Shown here piece after piece: positions 25,195 through 32,622 of a DNA stretch of 55,024 nucleotides. Numbering within the stretch: the first letter of the stretch is position 1; each line of letters begins with the position of its first letter. The notes below the pieces were generated by a model. It had not been told where the DNA came from. It searched no databases and saw only the letters and a program-made list of their open reading frames with translations. Position numbers and translations under genes: made by a program. Source of the DNA: an uncultured Opitutaceae bacterium (GTDB lineage: Bacteria > Verrucomicrobiota > Verrucomicrobiia > Opitutales > Opitutaceae); the NCBI GenBank assembly GCA_903862935.1, contig CAIOZY010000061.1, positions 1-55,024 of the forward strand, given 5' to 3'.

Positions 25195-26083
25195 ACCGCC
25201 CGCGCTGCTCCAGGAAGCTGTCCGCCGTGTACAGGGCCAGGCCCATCCAGATCAGGCAGCAGGCCCGCAGCCGCGGGGCGTCGAAGGGCTCCGAGTAGAC
25301 CAGCAGCCCGCACAGGAACTGCACCGACGGGGTCACGTACTGAAGGAGCCCCAGGGTCATCATCCGGATTCGGCGGGCCCCGTACGCAAAGAGGACGAGC
25401 GGCAGGGCCGTGATCCACCCGGCGCTCAGGATCAGGGCCGCGGTCTTCAGGTCGGCGTGCCCCAGGGCGCCCACGCCCGCGTGCTCCCGCCACACGAGGT
25501 ACCCGGCCGCGAGCGGCAGGTAGATCGCCGTCTCCACGGCGAGCCCGTCGAGGGCCCCCAGGCTCGAGCGCTTGCGCATCAGGCCGTACAGGCCCCAGGT
25601 GGCCGCCAGGGCGAGCGCGATCCAGGGCAGCCGCCCGACCCCGAAGACCAGGAGAGCGACACCCGCCGCGGCGCAGACGATCGCCACCCACGACAGCGGC
25701 CGGAGCCGCTCGTGCATCACGAGGGCGCCGATCGCGACGTTGACCAGGGGGACCAGGAAGTAGCCGAGGCTCGACTCGATGATGTAGCCGTGGTTGACGG
25801 CCCACACGTAGGTGAGCCAGTTCAGGCTCAGGGCCCCGCCGCTCACCGCGGACTGGGCGAGGATGCGGCGGCTGCGCAGGGCCGCGGCGACCGGGCCGAA
25901 TCCGTGCCGCAGGGCGAGGACGGCCGCCAGGAAGACAAGCGACCAGACCAGGCGGTGCGAGATCAGCTCCAGGGAGTCCAGCCCCTCCATCTGCTTCCAG
26001 TACAGGGGAAAGACCCCCCAGATCAGGAAGGCTGCGGCTGCGGCGAGGGCGCCGCGGGGCGATCGGGGCGCTCCGGTGCTCAT
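25172..26083 (-). CDS. rarD: RarD-type EamA transporter
   Basis: 303 residues, ten helices. The start AAFLIWGVFPLYWKQM and the LISHRLVWSL segment are RarD signatures, and SLNWLTYVWAVNHGYIIESSLGYFLVPLVNV matches the second conserved block. The family name comes from E. coli chloramphenicol-sensitive protein; the true substrate is unknown. ATG 26083 is used (MSTGAPRSPRG). The gene begins 48 bp after the DUF2339 stop, so the two may be co-transcribed. Confidence 0.9.
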   Translation of the reverse strand: MSTGAPRSPRGALAAAAAFLIWGVFPLYWKQMEGLDSLELISHRLVWSLVFLAAVLALRHGFGPVAAALRSRRILAQSAVSGGALSLNWLTYVWAVNHGYIIESSLGYFLVPLVNVAIGALVMHERLRPLSWVAIVCAAAGVALLVFGVGRLPWIALALAATWGLYGLMRKRSSLGALDGLAVETAIYLPLAAGYLVWREHAGVGALGHADLKTAALILSAGWITALPLVLFAYGARRIRMMTLGLLQYVTPSVQFLCGLLVYSEPFDAPRLRACCLIWMGLALYTADSFLEQRGRFRAPAGS

Positions 26084-26131
26084 GGACTCGGGCCCCAAGC
26101 AACGGGACGGCGCAGCCCCTGGCAACCTTTC

Positions 26132-27778
26132 TTACCGGGGGCCCTGACGGGAGCGCTGGCGGACCCGCAGGGTCGTGAAGACGAGCGAGACGACCAGGAG
26201 GACCACCCCGAGGACCAGCAGTGACAGGTTCCGGTGCACGGGCTCGAGCCGCCCGATCCCGGCGACCATCAGGTAGAGCGCCGTCAGCAGCAGCGTCCCG
26301 TGCCCCATCCAGCGGTACTTGCGGTTGCGCACGATCCCGTTCAGCCCGTAGTAGGCGAGCGCGATCCCGACCCAGGCGAGCGCGACGTAGGCGGCGGGCA
26401 CCAGGTGGTACAGGGCGTAGGGGAATACCAGGAAGGCGCTTCCCAGGTAGGCGTTGCGCATGAGCTCGGTCTTGAGCTCCAGGCGGTCGCGCTGCCAGTT
26501 GAGCAGCCGCGCCGTGACGAGCGCCACCAAGCCGAAGCCCAGGCTGATCCCGGACTCCGTCCTGGCGATCGCGAGATACCCGGCCACGATCCCGGCGAAG
26601 ATCAGGAAATTGGCGACCACGATGAAGCGCGAGCGGAAGTAGACGGCCGTCGCGGCGACGACGACACTCTGCAGCGACAGCCACACGAAAACGTCCGGGG
26701 CGGGAGCGGACCGGATGATCGCGACGCTGAGCGCCATGTAGCCGGTCATCGCGTAGAGGAAGGTCGCGACCCGGCTCTGCTCCCGGGCCCAGAAGAGAAC
26801 CGCCAGCCCCAGGAACACCGCGAAGGCCGCCGCGTGGGCCGCGATGAAGAAGCGGCTGTCGACCCAGGCCAGGGTCTGGACCAGGTACAGCCCGTAGCCC
26901 AGCCCGCAGTTGAGCAGGGCCGAAATGTTGTCGGAGCCCTGCTCGGGGCTGCCGTCCCGGCGAAAGGGCCTCAGGGCGAGGACGATTCCCATCGCCAGGA
27001 TGAAGCCCGTCGAGGCCCGAAACGTGGAGACGATCTCCACCGGCCTTCCGAGCACCGGGTCGTTCAGGGCCCAGGTGAGGAAGGCCGCGTAGCCCAGCGC
27101 GATCCCGAAGATCTTCAGGCCCGGCCAGCCGCGCCGGGCGGCGAGGAAGGAGGCCAGAGCGCAGCTGCCGGCGATCGCCGACAGGCAAAAGATGGGTGTT
27201 CCCACGGCGAGCGCGGTCGCCCATCCCATCACCAGGACCACCCCCCACAGGAGCGGGGAGCCCCGCCGCGCCGCCCAGGCCACATTGAGCCCCGCCGCTG
27301 CGGTGAGGACCGCGGCCCCGGGCACCGAGGCGGCCTCCAGGACGTGCCGGTCCCCGAAGTAGCACAGCCTGAGGGCCGAGAAGTACAAGAGGGCCATCGC
27401 CGCGCCGCGCAGGTACGCCGAGACCAGTTCGAAGGACTTCCTCCACAGCGCCGAGATCCCGAACAGGGCGGCCGACGCGGCGAACCCAGCGCCCGAGGGC
27501 AGGCCCGCGGGCAGGTCCGCGTAGGGCAGCGACAGGGTGAAGGCGACCCCGGTGGCCAGGACCACGATCCCCACCAGGGCAAACCAGTTCTGGCCGACCA
27601 CAAACTCCATCTCCTCCTCCGAGCGAACCGGGGCAGCGGCCGCCGCGGCCGCGGCCGGCTCCTCGACCAGGTTCAGGTACTGTTCCAGGCGCGCCAGGCG
27701 CGCCTCGCACGCGGCGAGCCGGGCCGAAACGGGGTCAGCCGGGAAGTCTGGGGGGGTGGGAGGAACGGGCGGGGGCAC
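26132..27778 (-). CDS. DUF2339 polytopic membrane protein
   Basis: 548 residues. A cytosolic N-terminus with a short coiled-coil-like stretch (ARLAACEARLARLEQYLNLV) and a poly-Ala run is followed by about 14 hydrophobic helices starting with GQNWFALVGIVVLATGVAFTLSLPY, the DUF2339 hallmark. Function of the family is unknown. The start is a GTG at 27778 (MPPPVPPTPPDFP); no better ATG precedes the first helix. The C-terminus ends in a basic tail (TTLRVRQRSRQGPR). Confidence 0.8.
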   Translation of the reverse strand: MPPPVPPTPPDFPADPVSARLAACEARLARLEQYLNLVEEPAAAAAAAAPVRSEEEMEFVVGQNWFALVGIVVLATGVAFTLSLPYADLPAGLPSGAGFAASAALFGISALWRKSFELVSAYLRGAAMALLYFSALRLCYFGDRHVLEAASVPGAAVLTAAAGLNVAWAARRGSPLLWGVVLVMGWATALAVGTPIFCLSAIAGSCALASFLAARRGWPGLKIFGIALGYAAFLTWALNDPVLGRPVEIVSTFRASTGFILAMGIVLALRPFRRDGSPEQGSDNISALLNCGLGYGLYLVQTLAWVDSRFFIAAHAAAFAVFLGLAVLFWAREQSRVATFLYAMTGYMALSVAIIRSAPAPDVFVWLSLQSVVVAATAVYFRSRFIVVANFLIFAGIVAGYLAIARTESGISLGFGLVALVTARLLNWQRDRLELKTELMRNAYLGSAFLVFPYALYHLVPAAYVALAWVGIALAYYGLNGIVRNRKYRWMGHGTLLLTALYLMVAGIGRLEPVHRNLSLLVLGVVLLVVSLVFTTLRVRQRSRQGPR

Positions 27779-27876
27779 CGGCTCTTGGGGGTTGGGAGAA
27801 GCTTCGCCGCAAAGGCACCGGGCCGCCTACCGGCCTTTTGCCCAAAGCTCCGCATTTCTTGACCGGTTGCGATACG

Positions 27877-29235
27877 CTAGGCCCACAGCCTGCGCTGCTG
27901 GTCGACAAACCGCCCGACGATTCCCCCCTGGTCGGCGTGGCGGCCCCCGGCGATCCGCTGGCGGCCCCCGACCCAGACGTCCCGGACGGCCCGGCGGGCC
28001 GGCGAGAAGACCAGGGTGTGGAGAAGCGCCGCGGGTTCGGCTCCGGCGAGGGCCGGGTCGAAGAGGTTCACCGTGAAGAAATCCGCAGGGCGGCCGACCT
28101 CGAGGGCGCCGCCCGGCCCGCCGAGGCTGCGGGCCCCGGCGACGGTGGCGGCGTGGAAGAGCGCCTGCGCAAGTTCGGGCCCGTGCGCCTTTCGGGCCGG
28201 GCTGGCGGGAGCGATCCGCGGGGCGGCGACCCGGGCGTCCTCCCAAAGGTCCGTGTGCGAGGCCCCGTCGGTGCCGAGCGCAAACGAGGCGCCCGCCGCC
28301 AGAAGCGCCCCGAGCGGGGTTTCCGCCTCGCCCCGCATGCGGGCCGACGCCGGGCACGCGCACACGAGCGCGTGGGCCGAGCCGAGGATGCGGACGTCCT
28401 CGTCGGACAGATGCGAGGCGTGGAGTGCGGTAAAGCGCTTGTCGAGGAGCCCACTTTGGGCGGCGAGGGCCGCGGGGCTCCGGCCGTGCGCGGCCGCGCA
28501 GGCGGCGTTGTCCTCCACCCTTGCGGAGACAGAGGCGTGCAGCCTCAGGCGCCCGGCGTGGGCGTAGGCGGCGACCGCCTTCAGGTACTCGGGCGGCATC
28601 CCGCCCAGGTCGGCGATGCCGACCCCGACCCAGGCCTCGTCCCCGGGGCGGATCCCCGCCGCGAACTCCCTCAGGGCCTCGGTTTCGGCTATGTAGGAGT
28701 CGGCCGAAGCGGTCGCCGCCCGAGCGGTGGCGCCGCCCGCCCTGGCGCACGCGGCCGGAAGCAGCGCCAGGCGCAGCCCCGCCGAGCGGGCCGCCCGGAT
28801 CAGCTCCCGGCCGACCAGCCCGCGCTCGGGCCACGGCTCCCCGTTGGACTGGTGGAGCAGGGTGTGAAACTCGCCGGCGCAGGTGACCCCGCACAGGAGC
28901 ATCTCCAGGAAGGCCATTCGGGCCGTGTCGAAGATCGACTCGGGGGTGAGCCGCTCGAGGGCCCGCCCGAGGTCGGCGGAGACCCGCCCGCGAAGCGAGC
29001 GCTCGAAGGAGCGGCCATGGGCGTTCACCAGTCCCGGCAGCGCCGCCTGGCCGGCCAGGCGGCGGGCTGCCGCGAGGTCCGCCGGCTCCCTCGAAAACCG
29101 GGTGATCCGGCCCAGGTCGTCGCAGAAGAAGGCCATGCCCTCCTCGAAGCGCTCCCCGGTGTAGACGCAGTCGGGGAGCCATCCGGTCTGGGCTGGCCCG
29201 GGTGCGCCGGGGGGGCGGTCTGGTGCCTGCGCCAT
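27877..29235 (-). CDS. HutF/cytosine-deaminase-like amidohydrolase with altered metal site
   Basis: 452 residues, amidohydrolase superfamily barrel closest in layout to N-formimino-glutamate deiminase (HutF): PGLVNAHGRSFERSL, LTPESIFDTARMAFLEMLLCGVTCAGEFHTLLHQ, ALHASHLSDEDV and LGTDGASHTD. HutF reads PGxxNLHSHAFQRAM at the first block; here the second metal-binding His of HxH is Arg75 (codon at 29011-29013). The His233 strand reads HASVSA rather than HxxEQ, so the catalytic Glu is also gone. His272/275 and Asp323 remain. It may be inactive or have a different chemistry. It follows the DapA-like gene by 4 bp and is the last gene of a three-gene unit. Confidence 0.78.
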   Translation of the reverse strand: MAQAPDRPPGAPGPAQTGWLPDCVYTGERFEEGMAFFCDDLGRITRFSREPADLAAARRLAGQAALPGLVNAHGRSFERSLRGRVSADLGRALERLTPESIFDTARMAFLEMLLCGVTCAGEFHTLLHQSNGEPWPERGLVGRELIRAARSAGLRLALLPAACARAGGATARAATASADSYIAETEALREFAAGIRPGDEAWVGVGIADLGGMPPEYLKAVAAYAHAGRLRLHASVSARVEDNAACAAAHGRSPAALAAQSGLLDKRFTALHASHLSDEDVRILGSAHALVCACPASARMRGEAETPLGALLAAGASFALGTDGASHTDLWEDARVAAPRIAPASPARKAHGPELAQALFHAATVAGARSLGGPGGALEVGRPADFFTVNLFDPALAGAEPAALLHTLVFSPARRAVRDVWVGGRQRIAGGRHADQGGIVGRFVDQQRRLWA

Positions 29236-29239
29236 GGTG

Positions 29240-30172
29240 TCAGGCCCCGATCCAGTGGGGAAAATTTGCCCGGAAGAATTCCCGGTAGCGCACGAACACC
29301 TCGTCGCTCGCCGACTCGTACGGGGGCAGCAGCCTCAAGGGGAACTCGGGAAGCGAGAGCTTCACCCCCAGCTTGTCGTAGACCCCGTCCATGGAGGCCG
29401 TCCCCACAAGCTCCATCACCTTGCGGCGGACGGCGGCGATCTCGGACTCGATCTGGAATAGAGTCGGAACATCGCGGTCCACACCGGCCTGGAAATACCT
29501 GCGGGCCAGGGCCAGATTGATCGCAGGCAGGGAGACCAGGTAGCTGCACTCCCCGACCAGGCTCCCGTAGGCGTACCCCAGGTCGCTCAGGTAGAACTGC
29601 ACCGGACAGGGGGTTCCGATCAGGTCCTGGATCACCGCGTTGTCCTTGCTGGTCACCTTCGCTGCGGCCAGGTTCGGGATCTCCCCGGCCAGCAGGGCGT
29701 ACTCGCGAATCCCCAGGATCCGGCCGCTGCGACCGAGGTTGTAGTGCATGAAGGCGCAGTCGGGGTGCGCGTCGCACACGGCGTGGAAGAAGGCCAATAG
29801 CTCCCGGTCGTTGAGGGCGCCCCAAGGGGGAAGCGAGATCTGAAACTCCCTGGCCCCCAGGCCGCGGGCGATCCCGATTCGCTCGAGAATCTCCGACTGG
29901 GCGGTGCCGATTACCCCGATCATCGCCCGCCTGCCCGGCCCGCGCATCTCGTCCAGGAAGGCCCGCACGATAGCCGTGAACTGGGCGTTCGTGAGGGCGT
30001 AGCCCTCGCCGGCCGTGCCGAAGAGGTACACGTGGCCGATCCCGCTTGCGAGGATGTGGCGAACCTCCTTGCGGAAGAGGGGTTCGTCGAAGGCGAACTC
30101 GGCCGTCCACGGGATGCAGGCCGTGGTGATGATGCCCCGGGTGAACCGCTTGGCCGGAAGTTTCGTGTCCAT
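29240..30172 (-). CDS. DapA/NanA-superfamily aldolase
   Basis: 310 residues, a class I (Schiff base) TIM barrel of the dihydrodipicolinate synthase family. The substrate carboxylate loop is YLFGTAGEGYAL (normal GTTGE replaced by GTAGEG), the tyrosine lies in FMHYNLGRSGR and the Schiff-base lysine in LAAAKVTSKDN. Divergence from true DapA and the company of an HpcH aldolase argue for a sugar-acid or pyruvate-releasing lyase, not lysine synthesis; substrate unknown. 25 bp after the HpcH gene. Confidence 0.82.
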   Translation of the reverse strand: MDTKLPAKRFTRGIITTACIPWTAEFAFDEPLFRKEVRHILASGIGHVYLFGTAGEGYALTNAQFTAIVRAFLDEMRGPGRRAMIGVIGTAQSEILERIGIARGLGAREFQISLPPWGALNDRELLAFFHAVCDAHPDCAFMHYNLGRSGRILGIREYALLAGEIPNLAAAKVTSKDNAVIQDLIGTPCPVQFYLSDLGYAYGSLVGECSYLVSLPAINLALARRYFQAGVDRDVPTLFQIESEIAAVRRKVMELVGTASMDGVYDKLGVKLSLPEFPLRLLPPYESASDEVFVRYREFFRANFPHWIGA

Positions 30173-30197
30173 AGGAAAGGCTGCGAAGGGGGGAGGG

Positions 30198-30959
30198 TTA
30201 TTTCGGGGCGGTCGTGGCGCGGATGTCGGCGGAGGCCTTGGCCGATCCCGCCGCGAGGAACCCGACCTCGCTTCCCGCGGCGATCAGGTGGTAGCCGGAC
30301 CGGGCGGCGTAGGCGGCAAGCTCCGGGTTCGAGGAGGCGGTCGCCGCCTTCTTCCCGTGTCTGCGGCAGGCGCTTGCGACCGCTTCCATGTCGGGCCCGA
30401 GCATCGCGATCGTGCGCGGCGCGTCAACGGTGATGCCGCGCCGCAGCGTGAGGTCGTCCGGGCCGAAGAACAGCCCGTCTACCCCGGGGACCGAGGCAAT
30501 CCTCTCAACATGGGTGATCGCCAGCGGGGTCTCGATCTGGACGAAGAGCTTGACCTCCTCGTTCGCCCGCCCGACGTAGGTGCGGCCCTGGCGGGCGCCG
30601 ATGCGGGCGCTGCCGAAGGAGCGGCCGCCGACCGGGGGAAACTTGGCCGCGAAGACGACCTGTGCGGCCTGCTCGGGCGTGTCGACGCAGGGGACGATCA
30701 GGCCGGCCGCCCCCGTGTCCAGGGCCCGCCCGATTTCCCCGTACTCGTGGGAGGCGACCCGGACCAGTGCGGGCCTGCGGATCAGGTCGCACATCCGGAC
30801 TAGCGCCAGGATGTCCGCGTAGCCGATCTGGCCGTGCTGGCCGTCGATCCAGATCCAGTCCCAGTCCGAGCCGATCCGCTCGAGCGGGCCGGGGTCGGGG
30901 AAGCAAATGTAAAGGCCGAACAGGGGCGAGGTTTCGGGGAGGGGATTGGGATGGGCCAT
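30198..30959 (-). CDS. HpcH/HpaI-family aldolase
   Basis: 253 residues; class II, divalent-metal pyruvate aldolase family. Motifs are WIWIDGQHGQIGY, LVRVASHEYGEIGRALDTGAAGLIVPCVDTPEQA (metal/catalytic segment), FVQIETPLAITHVERIASVPGVDGLFFGPDDL, and a C-terminal GYHLIAAGSEVGFL. Members cleave 2-keto-3-deoxy sugar acids or 4-hydroxy-2-oxo acids to pyruvate plus an aldehyde. First gene of a three-gene run (aldolase, DapA-like, amidohydrolase-like). Confidence 0.88.
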   Translation of the reverse strand: MAHPNPLPETSPLFGLYICFPDPGPLERIGSDWDWIWIDGQHGQIGYADILALVRMCDLIRRPALVRVASHEYGEIGRALDTGAAGLIVPCVDTPEQAAQVVFAAKFPPVGGRSFGSARIGARQGRTYVGRANEEVKLFVQIETPLAITHVERIASVPGVDGLFFGPDDLTLRRGITVDAPRTIAMLGPDMEAVASACRRHGKKAATASSNPELAAYAARSGYHLIAAGSEVGFLAAGSAKASADIRATTAPK

Positions 30960-31044
30960 GGGAAACGCCTTCCCGTGGACTAGAGGGGGCCGGCTGCGGC
31001 TACGAGCCGAATCTTATCCCGCGCCCGCCCCGGCTGGGGTCCTC

Positions 31045-31680
31045 CTAGGCCACGACCCCCGGGGTCAGGCTGAAGTGGGTCGCCAGCCGATCGAACCGCT
31101 CGCCTGCGGAAAACGAGCGGTCCCATCGGAACGCTCCCTGGGAGCGCGTCACCCTGACGATCTCCGGGGTGCGGATGGCGCTCGCCTCCCGGATCCCGAC
31201 TGAGGGGTCAACGTGGTGGAGAAACAGGGCGATCGCGTTTCCGTGGGAGCCCAGGGCGAGCGTCTCTCCCTCGTGCCGCCCGGCGATCGATTCGACCGTC
31301 GAGGCGATCCGGGCCTTGCAGGCAAGAGACGACTCGCCCCCCTCCAAGGCGTACGAGAGATCCTCCCAGGACCTCTGCCAGAGCTGGCGGAAGTCGCGCT
31401 GCCAGGTCGGCGCAATCCTGCGTTCCCTCAGCCCCGGCTCCAAAAGAATCTCAAGACCGGACTGGCTCGCGAAGGGCTCCAGGGTGTCCCGGCACCTGCG
31501 GTAGGGGCTGCAGTACACCGTTGCGATCCCGAGGCCCGCCAGGATCGGGGCGAGGCCCCGGGCCTGCTCCGTGCCGAGCGCGGAAAGCGGCCAGTCGGGC
31601 TCGGGGCCTTCGGGGCTCGGCTGGCTCTGCGCGTGGCGGACGAGGTACAGAGTTGTCAAATCGGCTCCGAATCTGGACAA
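31045..31680 (-). CDS. Histidine phosphatase (phosphoglycerate mutase-like)
   Basis: 211 residues. The RHG motif is LYLVRHAQSQ, the second conserved Arg lies in YCSPYRRCRDTL, a Glu in LRERRI and the second catalytic His in ALGSHGNAIALFL. Substrate unclear; small phosphomonoesters are usual. No ATG is available: the first usable codon is TTG 31680 (or an internal TTG, 7 codons later). Its start lies only 18 bp from the divergent GNAT start. Confidence 0.8.
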   Translation of the reverse strand: MSRFGADLTTLYLVRHAQSQPSPEGPEPDWPLSALGTEQARGLAPILAGLGIATVYCSPYRRCRDTLEPFASQSGLEILLEPGLRERRIAPTWQRDFRQLWQRSWEDLSYALEGGESSLACKARIASTVESIAGRHEGETLALGSHGNAIALFLHHVDPSVGIREASAIRTPEIVRVTRSQGAFRWDRSFSAGERFDRLATHFSLTPGVVA

Positions 31681-31698
31681 TCGGCCGCGATCCCGCCA

Positions 31699-32019
31699 GT
31701 GGAAACTCCCTCGTCACAGCCCTTGGTCAACCACGACCCCGCCTCTCAGCGCTTCGAGATCCGCGGCGGCGCCGCCCCGGCGGTCCTCGACTACGAATGG
31801 TCCGGAGCGGTTGCGGTCATTGTGCACACCGAGGTGCCACCGGAGCTGCGGGGCCGCGGCCTTGCCGAGGTGCTGGTGCGCGCCGCTCTCGCCTGGGCGC
31901 AGGCGGAGGGGCTCAAGGTCGAGCCGCGCTGCACCTATGCGGCCCACTTCATCGGCAAGCACCCGGAGTTTCAGGGGCTGCTCGCACCGGGGCGGGGCGG
32001 CCCCGCCGGTCACTCGTAG
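31699..32019 (+). CDS. Small GNAT-type N-acetyltransferase (Acetyltransf_CG family)
   Basis: 106 residues. FEIRGGAAPAVLDYEWSGAVAVIVHTEVPPELRGRGLAEVLVRAALAWAQAEGLKVEPRCTYAAHFIGKHPEF follows the YidJ/Acetyltransf_CG pattern almost end to end, including the acetyl-CoA loop ELRGRGLAE. The start is GTG 31699 (VETPSSQPLVNHD); no ATG lies in reach. Target unknown. The last 10 bp overlap the convergent Gre-factor gene. Confidence 0.78.
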   Translation: METPSSQPLVNHDPASQRFEIRGGAAPAVLDYEWSGAVAVIVHTEVPPELRGRGLAEVLVRAALAWAQAEGLKVEPRCTYAAHFIGKHPEFQGLLAPGRGGPAGHS

Positions 32020-32528
32020 GCGATCGAGACCACCTCGAGCCGGGTGTCCCCCTTCGGGAACTTGAACGGGACCTGCTCGCCGATCCGGGCGTTCATGAGG
32101 GCGCGGGCGACCGGGGACTGCCAGCTGACCCAGCCGCGCTCGGCGTCGGCCTCGTCCACGCCCACGATCCGGTAGCTCGACTGCTGGCCGGCCGGGTCCC
32201 GGACGGCCACGGTCGCCCCGAAGTGCACGCGATCGTCCGGCGGAACCGGCGGGCCGACGATCTCGGCTGCCTGGAGGCTTTGCTGGAGCTGGAAAATCTG
32301 CTGGTCGAGGATCTGGATCTGGCGCTTGGCGTCCTCCTCGTCCCCGGTTGCCGCTGAGGCGAGCCGGGCGCGCTTGGTGTCGACCAGGCGCGAAAGCTCC
32401 TCGCGCTGCAGGCGGGCCCCATCCGGGGTGAGGAAATTCTTGGTCCCGGACGGCAATAGCGAGCTCGGCCGAGGCGGAATCGGCAGGTCGGGCACGTCGT
32501 CGTTTTCCCGCACAAATGCTTTGCTCAT
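32010..32528 (-). CDS. GreA/GreB-family transcription elongation factor
   Basis: 172 residues. MSKAFVRENDDVPDLPIPPRPSSLLPSG is the usual start of GreB-like proteins. A coiled-coil follows (LQREELSRLVDTKRARLASA...RQIQILDQQIFQLQQSL), and then the C-terminal FKBP-like domain (HFGATVAVRDPAGQQSSYRIVGVDEADAERGWVSWQSPVARALMNARIGEQVPFKFPKG). Cleaves backtracked transcripts in RNA polymerase. Start ATG 32528. Could be GreB proper or a paralogue; the coiled-coil tip residues were not compared. Confidence 0.88.
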   Translation of the reverse strand: MSKAFVRENDDVPDLPIPPRPSSLLPSGTKNFLTPDGARLQREELSRLVDTKRARLASAATGDEEDAKRQIQILDQQIFQLQQSLQAAEIVGPPVPPDDRVHFGATVAVRDPAGQQSSYRIVGVDEADAERGWVSWQSPVARALMNARIGEQVPFKFPKGDTRLEVVSIAYE

Positions 32529-32622
32529 GGCAGGATGGGGTACATCCGAGCCTTTATGCTTCACGGCGGACGCGGCGTCAATGTTTGACCCGCCCGGGCC
32601 CGGCCGGGAAACTCCCCCCGCA

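Noticed and set aside
24987-27710. 907-codon minus-strand frame over RarD and DUF2339
   Set aside because: Gly/Arg-rich shadow, no domain; RarD and DUF2339 in the other frames have clear motifs.
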